Below are positions 7,622-14,779 of a stretch of DNA of 36,181 bases, one piece after another. Within the stretch, counting starts at the first letter, position 1, and every line of letters begins with the position of its first letter. The notes beneath the pieces were generated by a model. That model was not told the DNA's origin. It did no database searches and saw nothing but the letters and a program-made list of their open reading frames with translations. The stretch is from an uncultured Clostridia bacterium. Its GTDB lineage: Bacteria; Bacillota; Clostridia; Christensenellales; Aristaeellaceae. The stretch covers positions 1-36,181 of the forward strand of contig CAKUKP010000022.1 of NCBI GenBank assembly GCA_934663625.1, written 5' to 3'. Position numbers and translations under genes: made by a program.

Positions 7622-8966
7622 CGCTCTGCACCGCTTCCTTCAGCTTGGTCAGCACCAGCTTGGTTTCCGCCGTGGTTTCGCCCAGAATCGATGCGATATC
7701 CTGTACGACGCGCATCTGCTTGTTGATGACCTGATCGGCAACCTCCAGCGTGCTGCCGATGATTTCGCGCGAATGCGATTCCGCCTTTTCGCGCACGTAG
7801 GGCAGGCACATATCCACCTGCGCCACGCCGCGGCAGATGGCTTCCGCCATTTCACGGCAGGTGGAATAACCGCAGCAGCCGCAGTCCAGCGCCGTTTTGG
7901 AAGTATCCTTGCGCAGCCGCGACAGCACCCTGTGCAGTGCTTCCTCCGCGGGCTTCGGGCGCGATACCGGCATGGGCGGATACCGCTTGCCGATGGGCGT
8001 ATCTGTAGTTACGCCGAAATCATCGTTTCCGGAATACTGATTGACCGCGACCGTTCCGCGAATTCGGTTTTCATACCGGTTTTTGCGAATCGCGGGGCCG
8101 TTTACGCAGCTGCCCTCGCAGGCGGTCATTTCCAGAAACGTCTTTTTCACATCGCCGTGGCGAATTTCATTCAGAGCGGCGATGCAATCGTTCACACCGT
8201 CGACCGCCACGCGGTTCCAGCCCGCCACAGGGGTCATGGATTTTACGATGCCGTCCTGCCGCGGGTAGCGTCGCGCGCGCTTGCCGTCGCCCGGAACGCG
8301 ATCGACAAAGATCGGCTCTGCGCCCTCCTCACGCATCCATTCGCGAAGCTCATAGAACGTGATGGCGAAATCCACGCTGGGCGCGGTTTCCACTTCGCTC
8401 TTGCGCGCGTAGCACGGGCCGATGAACACGGTATAGGCGTCCGGATACTGCTTTTTCAGTATATCGCAGTGGATTTCCATATTGCTCTTGACCGGCGCGA
8501 GAAACGGCACGATATCGGGATAATAGCGCTGAATCAGCATCACGATGGATGGACAGCAGCTGGAAATCAGCAGATTCATTTCATCATCGCGCATGATCCG
8601 TTCATATTCGCGGGAAACAATTTCCGATCCCAGCGATGTTTCCTGCGCATCGGTAAAGCCCAGCTGCAAAAGCGTGCGGCGCATGCCTTCGATGGAACCG
8701 ACCGGCAAATCCGAAATAAAGGAAGGGCCGACGCTCGCCACCACCCTGCCGCCGGATTTGATGATATCACGGATTTCATCCACGCAGCTGTTTACGAAAT
8801 CGCCGCGCTGCGGACAGGTTACCACGCATTCGCCGCAGACGATGCATTCATCCTGCAAAATCGCCGCATGACCGTCCGCATAGCGGATCGCGTTCACGGG
8901 GCAGTTTCGGATGCATTTGTAGCAATCGCGGCATTCCACATCCTTCAATCTGATGACTTCGCGCAT
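7614..8966 (-). CDS. HydS-like putative sensory [FeFe]-hydrogenase
   Basis: A 450-residue protein with an N-terminal bacterial ferredoxin domain holding two [4Fe-4S] motifs (C12/15/18/22 and C41/44/47/51), followed by an [FeFe]-hydrogenase H-cluster domain. The cluster motifs are SSCCPS (C137, C138), GPCYARKSE (C185) and TACEGSC (C283, C287), so all expected H-cluster cysteines are present. Departures from catalytic enzymes are GPC where MPC is usual and APVKSN where SPxxM is usual. A further four-cysteine motif near 362-387 (DCGCCGYSTC, then DMC) and a helical tail follow, but the PAS domain seen in many sensory homologues is absent. The family is proposed to sense H2 or redox state. It is translationally coupled to a PP2C phosphatase and follows a thioredoxin-like ferredoxin gene. 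Catalytic turnover cannot be judged from sequence, and the HydEFG maturases are not in this window. Confidence 0.85.
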   Translation of the reverse strand: MREVIRLKDVECRDCYKCIRNCPVNAIRYADGHAAILQDECIVCGECVVTCPQRGDFVNSCVDEIRDIIKSGGRVVASVGPSFISDLPVGSIEGMRRTLLQLGFTDAQETSLGSEIVSREYERIMRDDEMNLLISSCCPSIVMLIQRYYPDIVPFLAPVKSNMEIHCDILKKQYPDAYTVFIGPCYARKSEVETAPSVDFAITFYELREWMREEGAEPIFVDRVPGDGKRARRYPRQDGIVKSMTPVAGWNRVAVDGVNDCIAALNEIRHGDVKKTFLEMTACEGSCVNGPAIRKNRYENRIRGTVAVNQYSGNDDFGVTTDTPIGKRYPPMPVSRPKPAEEALHRVLSRLRKDTSKTALDCGCCGYSTCREMAEAICRGVAQVDMCLPYVREKAESHSREIIGSTLEVADQVINKQMRVVQDIASILGETTAETKLVLTKLKEAVQSDE

Positions 8967-9020
8967 AGGTTTACAACGTTCCTTTCAATTCGGATGATAC
9001 GGATAAATGCGGATGACAAA

Positions 9021-9053
9021 ACCGGCGGCTTCACGCATGATGAAACCGCCGGT
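9021..9053 (-). terminator. Hairpin between ferredoxin and HydS-like genes (weak terminator or processing site)
   Basis: ACCGGCGGCTTC (9021-9032) pairs with GAAACCGCCGGT (9042-9053) as a 12-bp stem with one wobble. On the minus strand it is followed by only TTTTGT, so it probably lowers rather than stops transcription into the sensor genes. Confidence 0.55.
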
Positions 9054-9061
9054 CAATGCGA

Positions 9062-9301
9062 TCAGAGCTTTGCCAGCACTTCGTTCTTGAAGAAGGTATC
9101 CACTTCTTCCGGCTTTACGGAATACACGGTATCATCGATCATCACGCTTACGCCTTCGCCGCATTTGCCCATGCAGAACTTGCCCGCAAGTTCTACCTTA
9201 TCCTGCAGATGATGTTCGGCAACCAGCTCCTGGAAGCGATTGACCACCTTTTTGGAACCGCACAGATGGCAGGTGCTGCCAACGCAAATCAAAATCTTCA
9301 T
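9062..9301 (-). CDS. Thioredoxin-like [2Fe-2S] ferredoxin (NuoE/HymA-like)
   Basis: A 79-residue protein with the thioredoxin-like ferredoxin fold seen in NuoE and HymA. The four cluster ligands are C6 and C11 (CVGSTC) and C43 and C47 (CMGKC), the spacing Cx4C...Cx3C typical of this family; C14 is an extra cysteine. It would carry one electron at a time between larger redox proteins in the cytoplasm. A GGGGGG ribosome binding site precedes the ATG. It lies 63 nt after the exchanger gene and 95 nt before the HydS-like gene, with a weak hairpin in the second gap. Small ferredoxins of this type next to sensory hydrogenases are known in other anaerobes, so it more likely serves the sensor than the fumarate pathway. 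That assignment is inference. Confidence 0.88.
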   Translation of the reverse strand: MKILICVGSTCHLCGSKKVVNRFQELVAEHHLQDKVELAGKFCMGKCGEGVSVMIDDTVYSVKPEEVDTFFKNEVLAKL

Positions 9302-9364
9302 GATAGTCCCCCCTTATGATTTATGGTTTATGGATTGCACAGAATTCGCCGCGCACGGCAATTC

Positions 9365-10522
9365 TTATTTGAACAGGATCACGATAAACTGCGAACAGAG
9401 CACGACCGATACCAGCGCGATCGGATAGGTTGCCGCATACGCGGAAGCCACATCATCCGTGCCCGCCACGCTGATCAGCGTGCCCAGCGCGGGCGTGGAG
9501 GTCATGCCGCCGGTAATGGAGCCGAGGTTGTTCAGAAGCCGCAGTTTCAGCAGATTATTCGCCACAAAGAAGCCCACCAGCATCGGCACCAGCGTCATAA
9601 ACGCGCCGTATACGAACAGCATAACGCCCTCCTCGCGCAGCGTATCCACAAAGCCCGCGCCGCCGCTCACGCCCGCGCCGATCAGGAACATCATCAGTCC
9701 CAGTTCGCGGAATACCTTCAGATTCGAGGAAGGCACGCGAATATCTACGGGGCCGATGTGCGCAAAATGGCCAAACAGCAGACCCATGATCAGCGGGCCG
9801 CCGGTGGTGCCCAGCGAAAATTCCGCGCCGCCCGGCAGCGGTACGCGAACGCTGCCCAGCAGGATGCCCAATACGATCGCCGCGGTAAACGCAAAGAAAC
9901 CCATCGGATCGAGCTGGAACAGGCTGCCTTTAATTGCCTTTACGTTGGCGGAAGCTGCGCTTTCAAATACCTCGCGCTCCTTATCCATATCCACCTTCAG
10001 GATGCGCGGCATCAGCTGCACAAACAGCACCACGCCCACAACGCCGAAGGGATAGGCGATCGCATAGCCGGTCGTCGCCAGATCCGCCATTTCGCCCGCC
10101 GCTTCCTGCGCGGCTGCGAGGCCGGGCGTGCTGGTCAGCGCGCCGGTCAGCAGACCCACGGACAGTTCCGCGCTTACGCCGAACAGCTTGATGGTCAGCA
10201 CCGATACCAGCGCGCCAGACAGGATGATCACAAAGCCCAGCAGTATGTAGCTGCCCGCGTTTTTCTTAAAATCGCGGAAGAATTTCGGGCCCGCAATGAA
10301 GCCCACCGCGCCCACGAAGCAACTCAATCCCAGATTCTGCACCATTTTGAATCCGGCCTTATTCGCCGCCAGATCCAGCATGACGCCCTTGCCAAAGAAA
10401 TGGCCGAACACCAGCGCTACCAGAAGAACGCCCGCAGTACCCAATTCAATTCCCTTGATTTTGATACCGCCGATCAGATAACCCAGAGCCGCGATCAGAA
10501 ACACGGCCAGCAGAGCAGTCAT
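9365..10522 (-). CDS. AspT/YidE-type carboxylate exchanger lacking the RCK region (possible succinate exporter)
   Basis: A 385-residue polytopic membrane protein made of two homologous halves, each with the aspartate-alanine exchanger signature: ALTSTPGLAA in the first half and GMTSTPALGT in the second. Family members include the aspartate:alanine antiporter AspT, E. coli YidE/YbjL and Corynebacterium SucE, a succinate exporter. Those proteins are about 540-560 residues, with two TrkA_C/RCK_C domains between the halves. Here the link is only some 40 polar residues, so this is a short form without that regulatory region. The gene follows the fumarate-reductase-like flavoprotein by 113 nt on the same strand. 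Given the malate/fumarate context I infer succinate (or malate/succinate) exchange; an amino acid exchanger is the alternative. GGGGGG precedes the ATG. Confidence 0.85.
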   Translation of the reverse strand: MTALLAVFLIAALGYLIGGIKIKGIELGTAGVLLVALVFGHFFGKGVMLDLAANKAGFKMVQNLGLSCFVGAVGFIAGPKFFRDFKKNAGSYILLGFVIILSGALVSVLTIKLFGVSAELSVGLLTGALTSTPGLAAAQEAAGEMADLATTGYAIAYPFGVVGVVLFVQLMPRILKVDMDKEREVFESAASANVKAIKGSLFQLDPMGFFAFTAAIVLGILLGSVRVPLPGGAEFSLGTTGGPLIMGLLFGHFAHIGPVDIRVPSSNLKVFRELGLMMFLIGAGVSGGAGFVDTLREEGVMLFVYGAFMTLVPMLVGFFVANNLLKLRLLNNLGSITGGMTSTPALGTLISVAGTDDVASAYAATYPIALVSVVLCSQFIVILFK

Positions 10523-10541
10523 GGTTTTATCCCCCTATTGC

Positions 10542-10569
10542 TGCGCATTGCGCATTGCGCATCGCGCAT
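10542..10569. repeat. Four tandem 7-bp repeats between the flavoprotein and exchanger genes
   Basis: Three perfect units of TGCGCAT (10542-10562) and a fourth with one change (CGCGCAT, 10563-10569) lie 19-47 nt upstream of the exchanger ATG. The array could be a protein-binding site or a slippage-prone spacer. The rest of the 113-nt gap holds a small hairpin (10592-10605, CAGGA/TCCTG) without a T-tail, so readthrough from the upstream genes is likely. Confidence 0.75.
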
Positions 10570-10635
10570 TGTTTAAAGATTCGCCGTCACACAGGAAAAA
10601 TCCTGCATGGCAGCGATTCTCCGGTTGTATTTTCG

Positions 10636-12237
10636 TCAGTTAAACTTGCGGGTATAATCGGGCAGAAGCTTCGGGGAAAGCGCCTGATGCTCTACGCCGA
10701 TCTTTTCCAGCTCTGCTTCATACTTCTGCACGTGATCCAGCGTCAGCGCGCCGGCGTGCACGTTCTTCGCCTTGGCAGCGGCGTTCTTGCCCGCGCTGCG
10801 GCCGAATACGATGATGTCCAGCAGGCTGTTGCCCATCAGGCGGTTGCGGCCGTGGATGCCGCCGACGGCTTCGCCCGCCACGAACAGGTTTTCTACGCGG
10901 CTCTGACCGTCCACGGTGATTTCAACGCCGCCGTTCTGATAGTGCAGCGTGGGATAGACGAGGATCGGCGTTTCGCGCATATCGATGCCGAACTTCAGAT
11001 ACATGCGCAGCATGGCGGGCAGGCGCTTTTCCAGCGTGCCCTTGCCGTGGATCATATCGATCATGGGCGTATCGAGCCATACGGCGCTGCCGGTGGGCGT
11101 GGGCACGCCCTTGCCGTTGGTGGAGCATTCGCGGATCATCGCCGCGGCGTTTACATCGCGGGTTTCCAGCGGATGTACGTAAACCTCGCCTTCGCTGTTG
11201 ACCAGCTTTGCGCCCATGGAACGCACCTTTTCGGTGACCAGCGCGCCGTAAATCTGCGCCGGAAACGCAACGCCGGTGGGATGATACTGAAGCGTATCCT
11301 GATAGAGCAGCTTCGCGCCCGCACGATACGCCAGCACGAGGCCGTCCGCCGTCGCGCCGTAATGGTTGCTGGTCGGGAAGCCCTGATAATGCATACGTCC
11401 CGCGCCGCCGGTCGCCAGAATCACGCACTTGGCGCGCGCGATGCGCACTTCGCCGGTTTCCATGTTCAAAAGCACTGCGCCCGCCACATGCCCCTGATCA
11501 TCCTTGATCAGTTCGATGGCGGCGGTGAAATCCACCACCGGAATGCCGCGGTTCAGCACTTCATCGCGCAGGGTACGCATGATTTCCGCGCCGGAATAGT
11601 CCGCCGCCGCGTGCATGCGCTTGCGGGAGGTGCCGCCGCCGTGGGTGGTGATCATGGTGCCGTCCTCGGCCTTATCAAATTCCACGCCCAGTTCATTGAG
11701 CCATTTGATCGCGCCGGGCGCATCGTTTACCAGCTTCTTCACCAGTTCGGGGCGATTGCAGAAGTGGCCGCCGCCCATTACGTCCAGATAGTGCTGCGCG
11801 GGGGAATCGCCGGGCTTATCCGCCGCCTGAATGCCGCCCTCCGCCATCATGGTGTTGGCATCGCCAATGCGCAGCTTGGTCACGATCATCACGTTCGCGC
11901 CCGCTTCATTGGCTTCGATCGCCGCGGAAGAGCCCGCGCCGCCGCCGCCGATGATCAGCACATCCACATCGTAATCGATCTTATTCAGATCGATATGCAT
12001 ATCCAGAACGCGGCTTCTTCCTTCCAGCATTTCGTTCAGCTCGACGGGCGCTTTTTCGCCCTTGTTGCCGCCCACGCGGATGGTGGTAAAGCCGTTGTCC
12101 TTATAATCGGGATGATACGCTTCCAGAAGCGCATCCTTTTCTTCCGCCGTCATGCGGCGCGGCTCCAGCGCGATGTTCGCTTCGCGGGCAGCCTCAACCT
12201 TTTTCATGGATGCGAGCATTTCCTCAGTAAATACCAT
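10636..12237 (-). CDS. frdA: Fumarate reductase/succinate dehydrogenase-type flavoprotein (soluble, non-covalent FAD)
   Basis: A 533-residue flavoprotein. A Rossmann FAD motif IIGGGGAGSSAA lies at about 95-106, preceded by about 88 residues absent from E. coli FrdA, and the C-terminal helical domain of FrdA is largely missing. The catalytic set aligns well: H319 in QYHPTG, R339 in TEKVRSMG, R360, H432 in PTLHYQNGG and R466 in HGRNRLMGNS. The histidine that binds FAD covalently in FrdA/SdhA is replaced by N128 (ANTMMAEGG), so FAD should be non-covalent, as in several soluble family members. There is no signal peptide, and no membrane-anchor subunit is encoded nearby. It sits 13 nt after its iron-sulfur partner and at the end of the Hdr-Flx gene run, so a role as a soluble fumarate reductase is likely. 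Reduction of a related 2-enoate cannot be excluded. Confidence 0.88.
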   Translation of the reverse strand: MVFTEEMLASMKKVEAAREANIALEPRRMTAEEKDALLEAYHPDYKDNGFTTIRVGGNKGEKAPVELNEMLEGRSRVLDMHIDLNKIDYDVDVLIIGGGGAGSSAAIEANEAGANVMIVTKLRIGDANTMMAEGGIQAADKPGDSPAQHYLDVMGGGHFCNRPELVKKLVNDAPGAIKWLNELGVEFDKAEDGTMITTHGGGTSRKRMHAAADYSGAEIMRTLRDEVLNRGIPVVDFTAAIELIKDDQGHVAGAVLLNMETGEVRIARAKCVILATGGAGRMHYQGFPTSNHYGATADGLVLAYRAGAKLLYQDTLQYHPTGVAFPAQIYGALVTEKVRSMGAKLVNSEGEVYVHPLETRDVNAAAMIRECSTNGKGVPTPTGSAVWLDTPMIDMIHGKGTLEKRLPAMLRMYLKFGIDMRETPILVYPTLHYQNGGVEITVDGQSRVENLFVAGEAVGGIHGRNRLMGNSLLDIIVFGRSAGKNAAAKAKNVHAGALTLDHVQKYEAELEKIGVEHQALSPKLLPDYTRKFN

Positions 12238-12250
12238 TGTGTCTGCCCCC

Positions 12251-12925
12251 TTACTTTTCGATATCGCGATGGTTGTAGAGTTCCTTCAGTTCTTCGATGG
12301 GCTTATCCATGATCGCCTGAAGCGCTTCCGCGCACAGACCATCCTGAATTTCCTTCACGCGCTCGGTCAGATGCCTGGATTCGGGCGCGATGTATTTTCC
12401 GTTGATGCGGCGCGCCAGCATCGCCACCTGCGGGTGGGAGATGCCCGCCGGACAGCGGGACGAGCAGACGCCGCACATGACGCAGTCAAAGGACAGTTCT
12501 GCACACTTTTTGTAATCGCCGCGCTGCGCATATGCGATGTACTGCATTACGTTCAGCCCCTGCGAGCAGGCATTGGTGCAGGCGTTGCAGCCCACGCAGG
12601 AATAGATTTCCGGATAGAGCTGCATCATGATGGATTCATCCGTGGGGATCTTATTGATATCGTAGCCTTCCTTAATCAGCGGGAAGAAGGGCAGCGTCGC
12701 GACATACATATCGTTTTCCACCTTGGTGGAGCACGCCAGACACGCCTTCAGCTCGCGATCGCCCTTGACGCGGTAAACCGTCGCGCACGCACCGCAGAAG
12801 CCGTTGCGGCAGCCGCAGCCGCGCACCAGCTTATAGCCCGCATATTCCATCGCTTCCATGATCGTCAGATCGGAAGGAACCTCGTACTTCTTGCCGAACA
12901 GGAAAATATTGACCATATCTGCCAT
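12251..12925 (-). CDS. Fumarate-reductase-like iron-sulfur subunit (FrdB/TfrB N-terminal type)
   Basis: A 224-residue electron-transfer subunit with a plant-type [2Fe-2S] domain (C39, C44, C47, C62) followed by a two-cluster domain (C110/113/116/120 and C148/151/154/158). Both latter motifs are complete CxxCxxCxxxC sets, so it should carry two [4Fe-4S] clusters rather than the [4Fe-4S] plus [3Fe-4S] pair of membrane-bound FrdB. The start chosen is ATG 12925, 8 nt after GGAGG; upstream in-frame codons overlap the flxA end. In methanogen thiol:fumarate reductase, TfrB has this kind of N-terminus fused to an HdrB-like CCG domain. That domain is missing here, and a separate HdrB is encoded upstream. 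It lies 16 nt after flxA and 13 nt before the flavoprotein gene, the position expected of a bridge between the Hdr-Flx complex and the flavoprotein. Confidence 0.87.
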   Translation of the reverse strand: MADMVNIFLFGKKYEVPSDLTIMEAMEYAGYKLVRGCGCRNGFCGACATVYRVKGDRELKACLACSTKVENDMYVATLPFFPLIKEGYDINKIPTDESIMMQLYPEIYSCVGCNACTNACSQGLNVMQYIAYAQRGDYKKCAELSFDCVMCGVCSSRCPAGISHPQVAMLARRINGKYIAPESRHLTERVKEIQDGLCAEALQAIMDKPIEELKELYNHRDIEK

Positions 12926-12941
12926 TGTGTTATCCTCCGAA

Positions 12942-13769
12942 TCAATACTCATTGGGAAGCGCATCCAGCTGATCAAAGCGGAATACGGGGCCGTCCTTGC
13001 AAACGTACTTATCGCCGATATTGCATCTTCCGCACTTGCCCAGACCGCACTTCATGCGCAGTTCCATCGTGGTGTAAACCTGGTCCTTCTTAAAGCCCAG
13101 CTCCGTAAGCGCCGCCAGCACGAATTTGATCATGATCGGCGGGCCGCAGACCAGAACCGTCTTGTTGGGATCGAAGCCCAGCTCCTTTACGTAGGTCGGC
13201 ACAAACGCTACGTGTCCATCCCAGTTGTCCTGCGGGCGGTCGATGGTCAGATGCACATCCAGATTGTTTTCGGGGCGCATCCATTCATTCTGAATTTCGG
13301 GAAGATCCAGCAGATCCTCCATCGAACGGGAGCCGTACACCACATCGATCTTGCCATAGTTTTCCCGATTCGCCAGGCAGTAATTGATGACCGAGTGCAG
13401 CGGAGCCAGGCCCACGCCGCCCGCGATGAACAGAAGATCCTTGCCCTTCAATTCGGTGTCCACCGGAAAGGGACGGCCGTAGGGGCCGCGGATGGTGATC
13501 TCCTGCCCCACATCCATCATGTGCAGCCAGCTGGTCAGGCAGCCGCACTTCTTGATGGAGAATTCCTGATAATCCTTCACGGTCGGCGAGGATGTGATGG
13601 AAAACATCGCTTCGCTCACGCCCGGGATGGAGAGCATGGCGCACTGGCCGGGCTGATGTTCAAAGCATTTGCCGCCGCCCACCTTTTCCACGCGGAAGGT
13701 TTTGATATCCGGCGTATCGGTGCGAATCGCGGTGACCACGCCCAGCATCGGTATCAGATTGTTCGTCAT
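12942..13769 (-). CDS. flxA: FlxA-like FAD/NAD(H)-binding [2Fe-2S] oxidoreductase
   Basis: A 275-residue ferredoxin-reductase-like subunit. An FAD-binding barrel (SITSSP, about 57-62) is followed by a nucleotide-binding domain (IAGGVGLAPLHS, about 115-126; CGPP, 208-211) and a C-terminal [2Fe-2S] site (C241, C246, C249, C257). The same design occurs in FlxA, HydG of sulfhydrogenases, AsrB and PyrK-type proteins. Its role would be to oxidise NADH and pass electrons through the Flx subunits to HdrA. It overlaps flxB by 4 nt (ATGA) and is followed by the fumarate-reductase-like genes after 16 nt. The neighbouring hdrABC and mvhD-type genes point to FlxA rather than to a sulfite reductase or hydrogenase subunit. 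Confidence 0.87.
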   Translation of the reverse strand: MTNNLIPMLGVVTAIRTDTPDIKTFRVEKVGGGKCFEHQPGQCAMLSIPGVSEAMFSITSSPTVKDYQEFSIKKCGCLTSWLHMMDVGQEITIRGPYGRPFPVDTELKGKDLLFIAGGVGLAPLHSVINYCLANRENYGKIDVVYGSRSMEDLLDLPEIQNEWMRPENNLDVHLTIDRPQDNWDGHVAFVPTYVKELGFDPNKTVLVCGPPIMIKFVLAALTELGFKKDQVYTTMELRMKCGLGKCGRCNIGDKYVCKDGPVFRFDQLDALPNEY

Positions 13770-14779
13770 TTTTCATTCACCCCCAGCGCCTTGATGACCT
13801 TTACGATGTTCAGGTTCTGCGGGCACTTGTTTACGCAGCGGCCGCAGCCCACGCAGGAATACATGCCATCGTTATTGGACGGGAAGTATACCAGCTTGTG
13901 CATGAAGCGCTGGCGGAAGCGCTGCATCTGCGTCTGGCGGCTGTTTACGGCGGCCATCAGCGTAAAATCGGAATACATGCAGCTGTCCCAGCAGCGATAG
14001 CGGGTAACGGTTTTGCCGTTATCGAAATCGCGGATATCGTAGCACTGGCAGGTGGGGCATACGAACGTACACGTGCCGCAGCCCAGGCACGCCTTGGAAA
14101 GCGCGTCCCACTTGGGATCATTGAACTTTTCCATCAGATGCTCGCCGTCGAAGCCCGCCAGATTCAACTTCGCAAACGGAAGTGTACGGATGATTTCGGC
14201 AATTTCCTTCGGCTGCGCTTCAACTTTTTCGGTATCCGCGTCCGCAAGACCGGCGATCAGGCGATCGCCCTTTTCGGTATTTGCTTCAAAATACATATCG
14301 CCATCCGCGATCCACGCGGTCACATCGCCCGCGGGCTTTGCGGGATTTACGCCGAAGTTCGTGCAGAAGCAGGATTCTTCGGGCTGTGCGCACGCCAGCG
14401 TAACCACGGTTCCGTGCGCGCGGCGCGCGGCGTAGAATTCATCGCGCGGATCGACGAGGAACACGCGATCCAGCACCTCGAAGCTCTTCGCATCGCAGCC
14501 GCGAACGCCGAAGATCACGAAATCTTCTTCATTTTTCGGCGCTTCGCTGATTTCGATGTGCTTGCCCTCCATGCGGAACTTCAACAGGTTTTCCACCTGC
14601 GGAAAGAACACATCCTTGGCGGATTTTACGGTTTTCAGTACGTCCAGACGAACCTTTTCGTTTTCATTCCATTCGAAGAAATCCACCTGACCCGCCTTTT
14701 CGATGGGCAGATACAATTTCTGCGTTTCCGCGATCTTCGCAAACAGAGTATTCAGCGCATTCATGGAAAGCTTTTTCAT
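13766..14779 (-). CDS. flxB: FlxB-like 4Fe-4S protein (HydB/AsrA type)
   Basis: A 337-residue iron-sulfur protein whose N-terminal 225 residues match the sulfhydrogenase beta/AsrA type and whose C-terminal part has two [4Fe-4S] motifs (C231/234/237/241 and C309/312/315/319). Extra cysteines at 244 and 246 (CPTCQC) are typical of the family. It should relay electrons between FlxA and the rest of the complex. The start chosen is ATG 14779, overlapping the flxC stop as ATGA and preceded by GGGGAGG; a longer frame from 14821 would run deep into flxC. It lies between flxC and flxA with overlaps on both sides, which indicates a fixed-stoichiometry complex. Confidence 0.85.
   Translation of the reverse strand: MKKLSMNALNTLFAKIAETQKLYLPIEKAGQVDFFEWNENEKVRLDVLKTVKSAKDVFFPQVENLLKFRMEGKHIEISEAPKNEEDFVIFGVRGCDAKSFEVLDRVFLVDPRDEFYAARRAHGTVVTLACAQPEESCFCTNFGVNPAKPAGDVTAWIADGDMYFEANTEKGDRLIAGLADADTEKVEAQPKEIAEIIRTLPFAKLNLAGFDGEHLMEKFNDPKWDALSKACLGCGTCTFVCPTCQCYDIRDFDNGKTVTRYRCWDSCMYSDFTLMAAVNSRQTQMQRFRQRFMHKLVYFPSNNDGMYSCVGCGRCVNKCPQNLNIVKVIKALGVNEK

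Noticed and set aside
7773..9212. Plus-strand open frame of 479 codons opposite the HydS-like gene
   Set aside because: Antisense shadow; the minus strand encodes clear Fe-S and H-cluster motifs and the plus frame has none.
9323..10576. Plus-strand open frame of 417 codons opposite the exchanger
   Set aside because: Low-complexity Gln/His/Arg-rich translation, antisense to a gene with duplicated family signatures.
10555..12312. Long plus-strand open frame (585 codons) opposite the fumarate reductase flavoprotein
   Set aside because: It mirrors a strongly conserved gene on the other strand, is rich in His, Arg and Ala as expected of GC-rich antisense frames, and has no family motifs.
12251..12976. 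Membrane anchor (FrdC/FrdD or SdhC type) for the fumarate reductase
   Set aside because: No hydrophobic small protein is encoded anywhere in the run between 9.3 and 20.4 kb except the exchanger, so the enzyme is taken as soluble.
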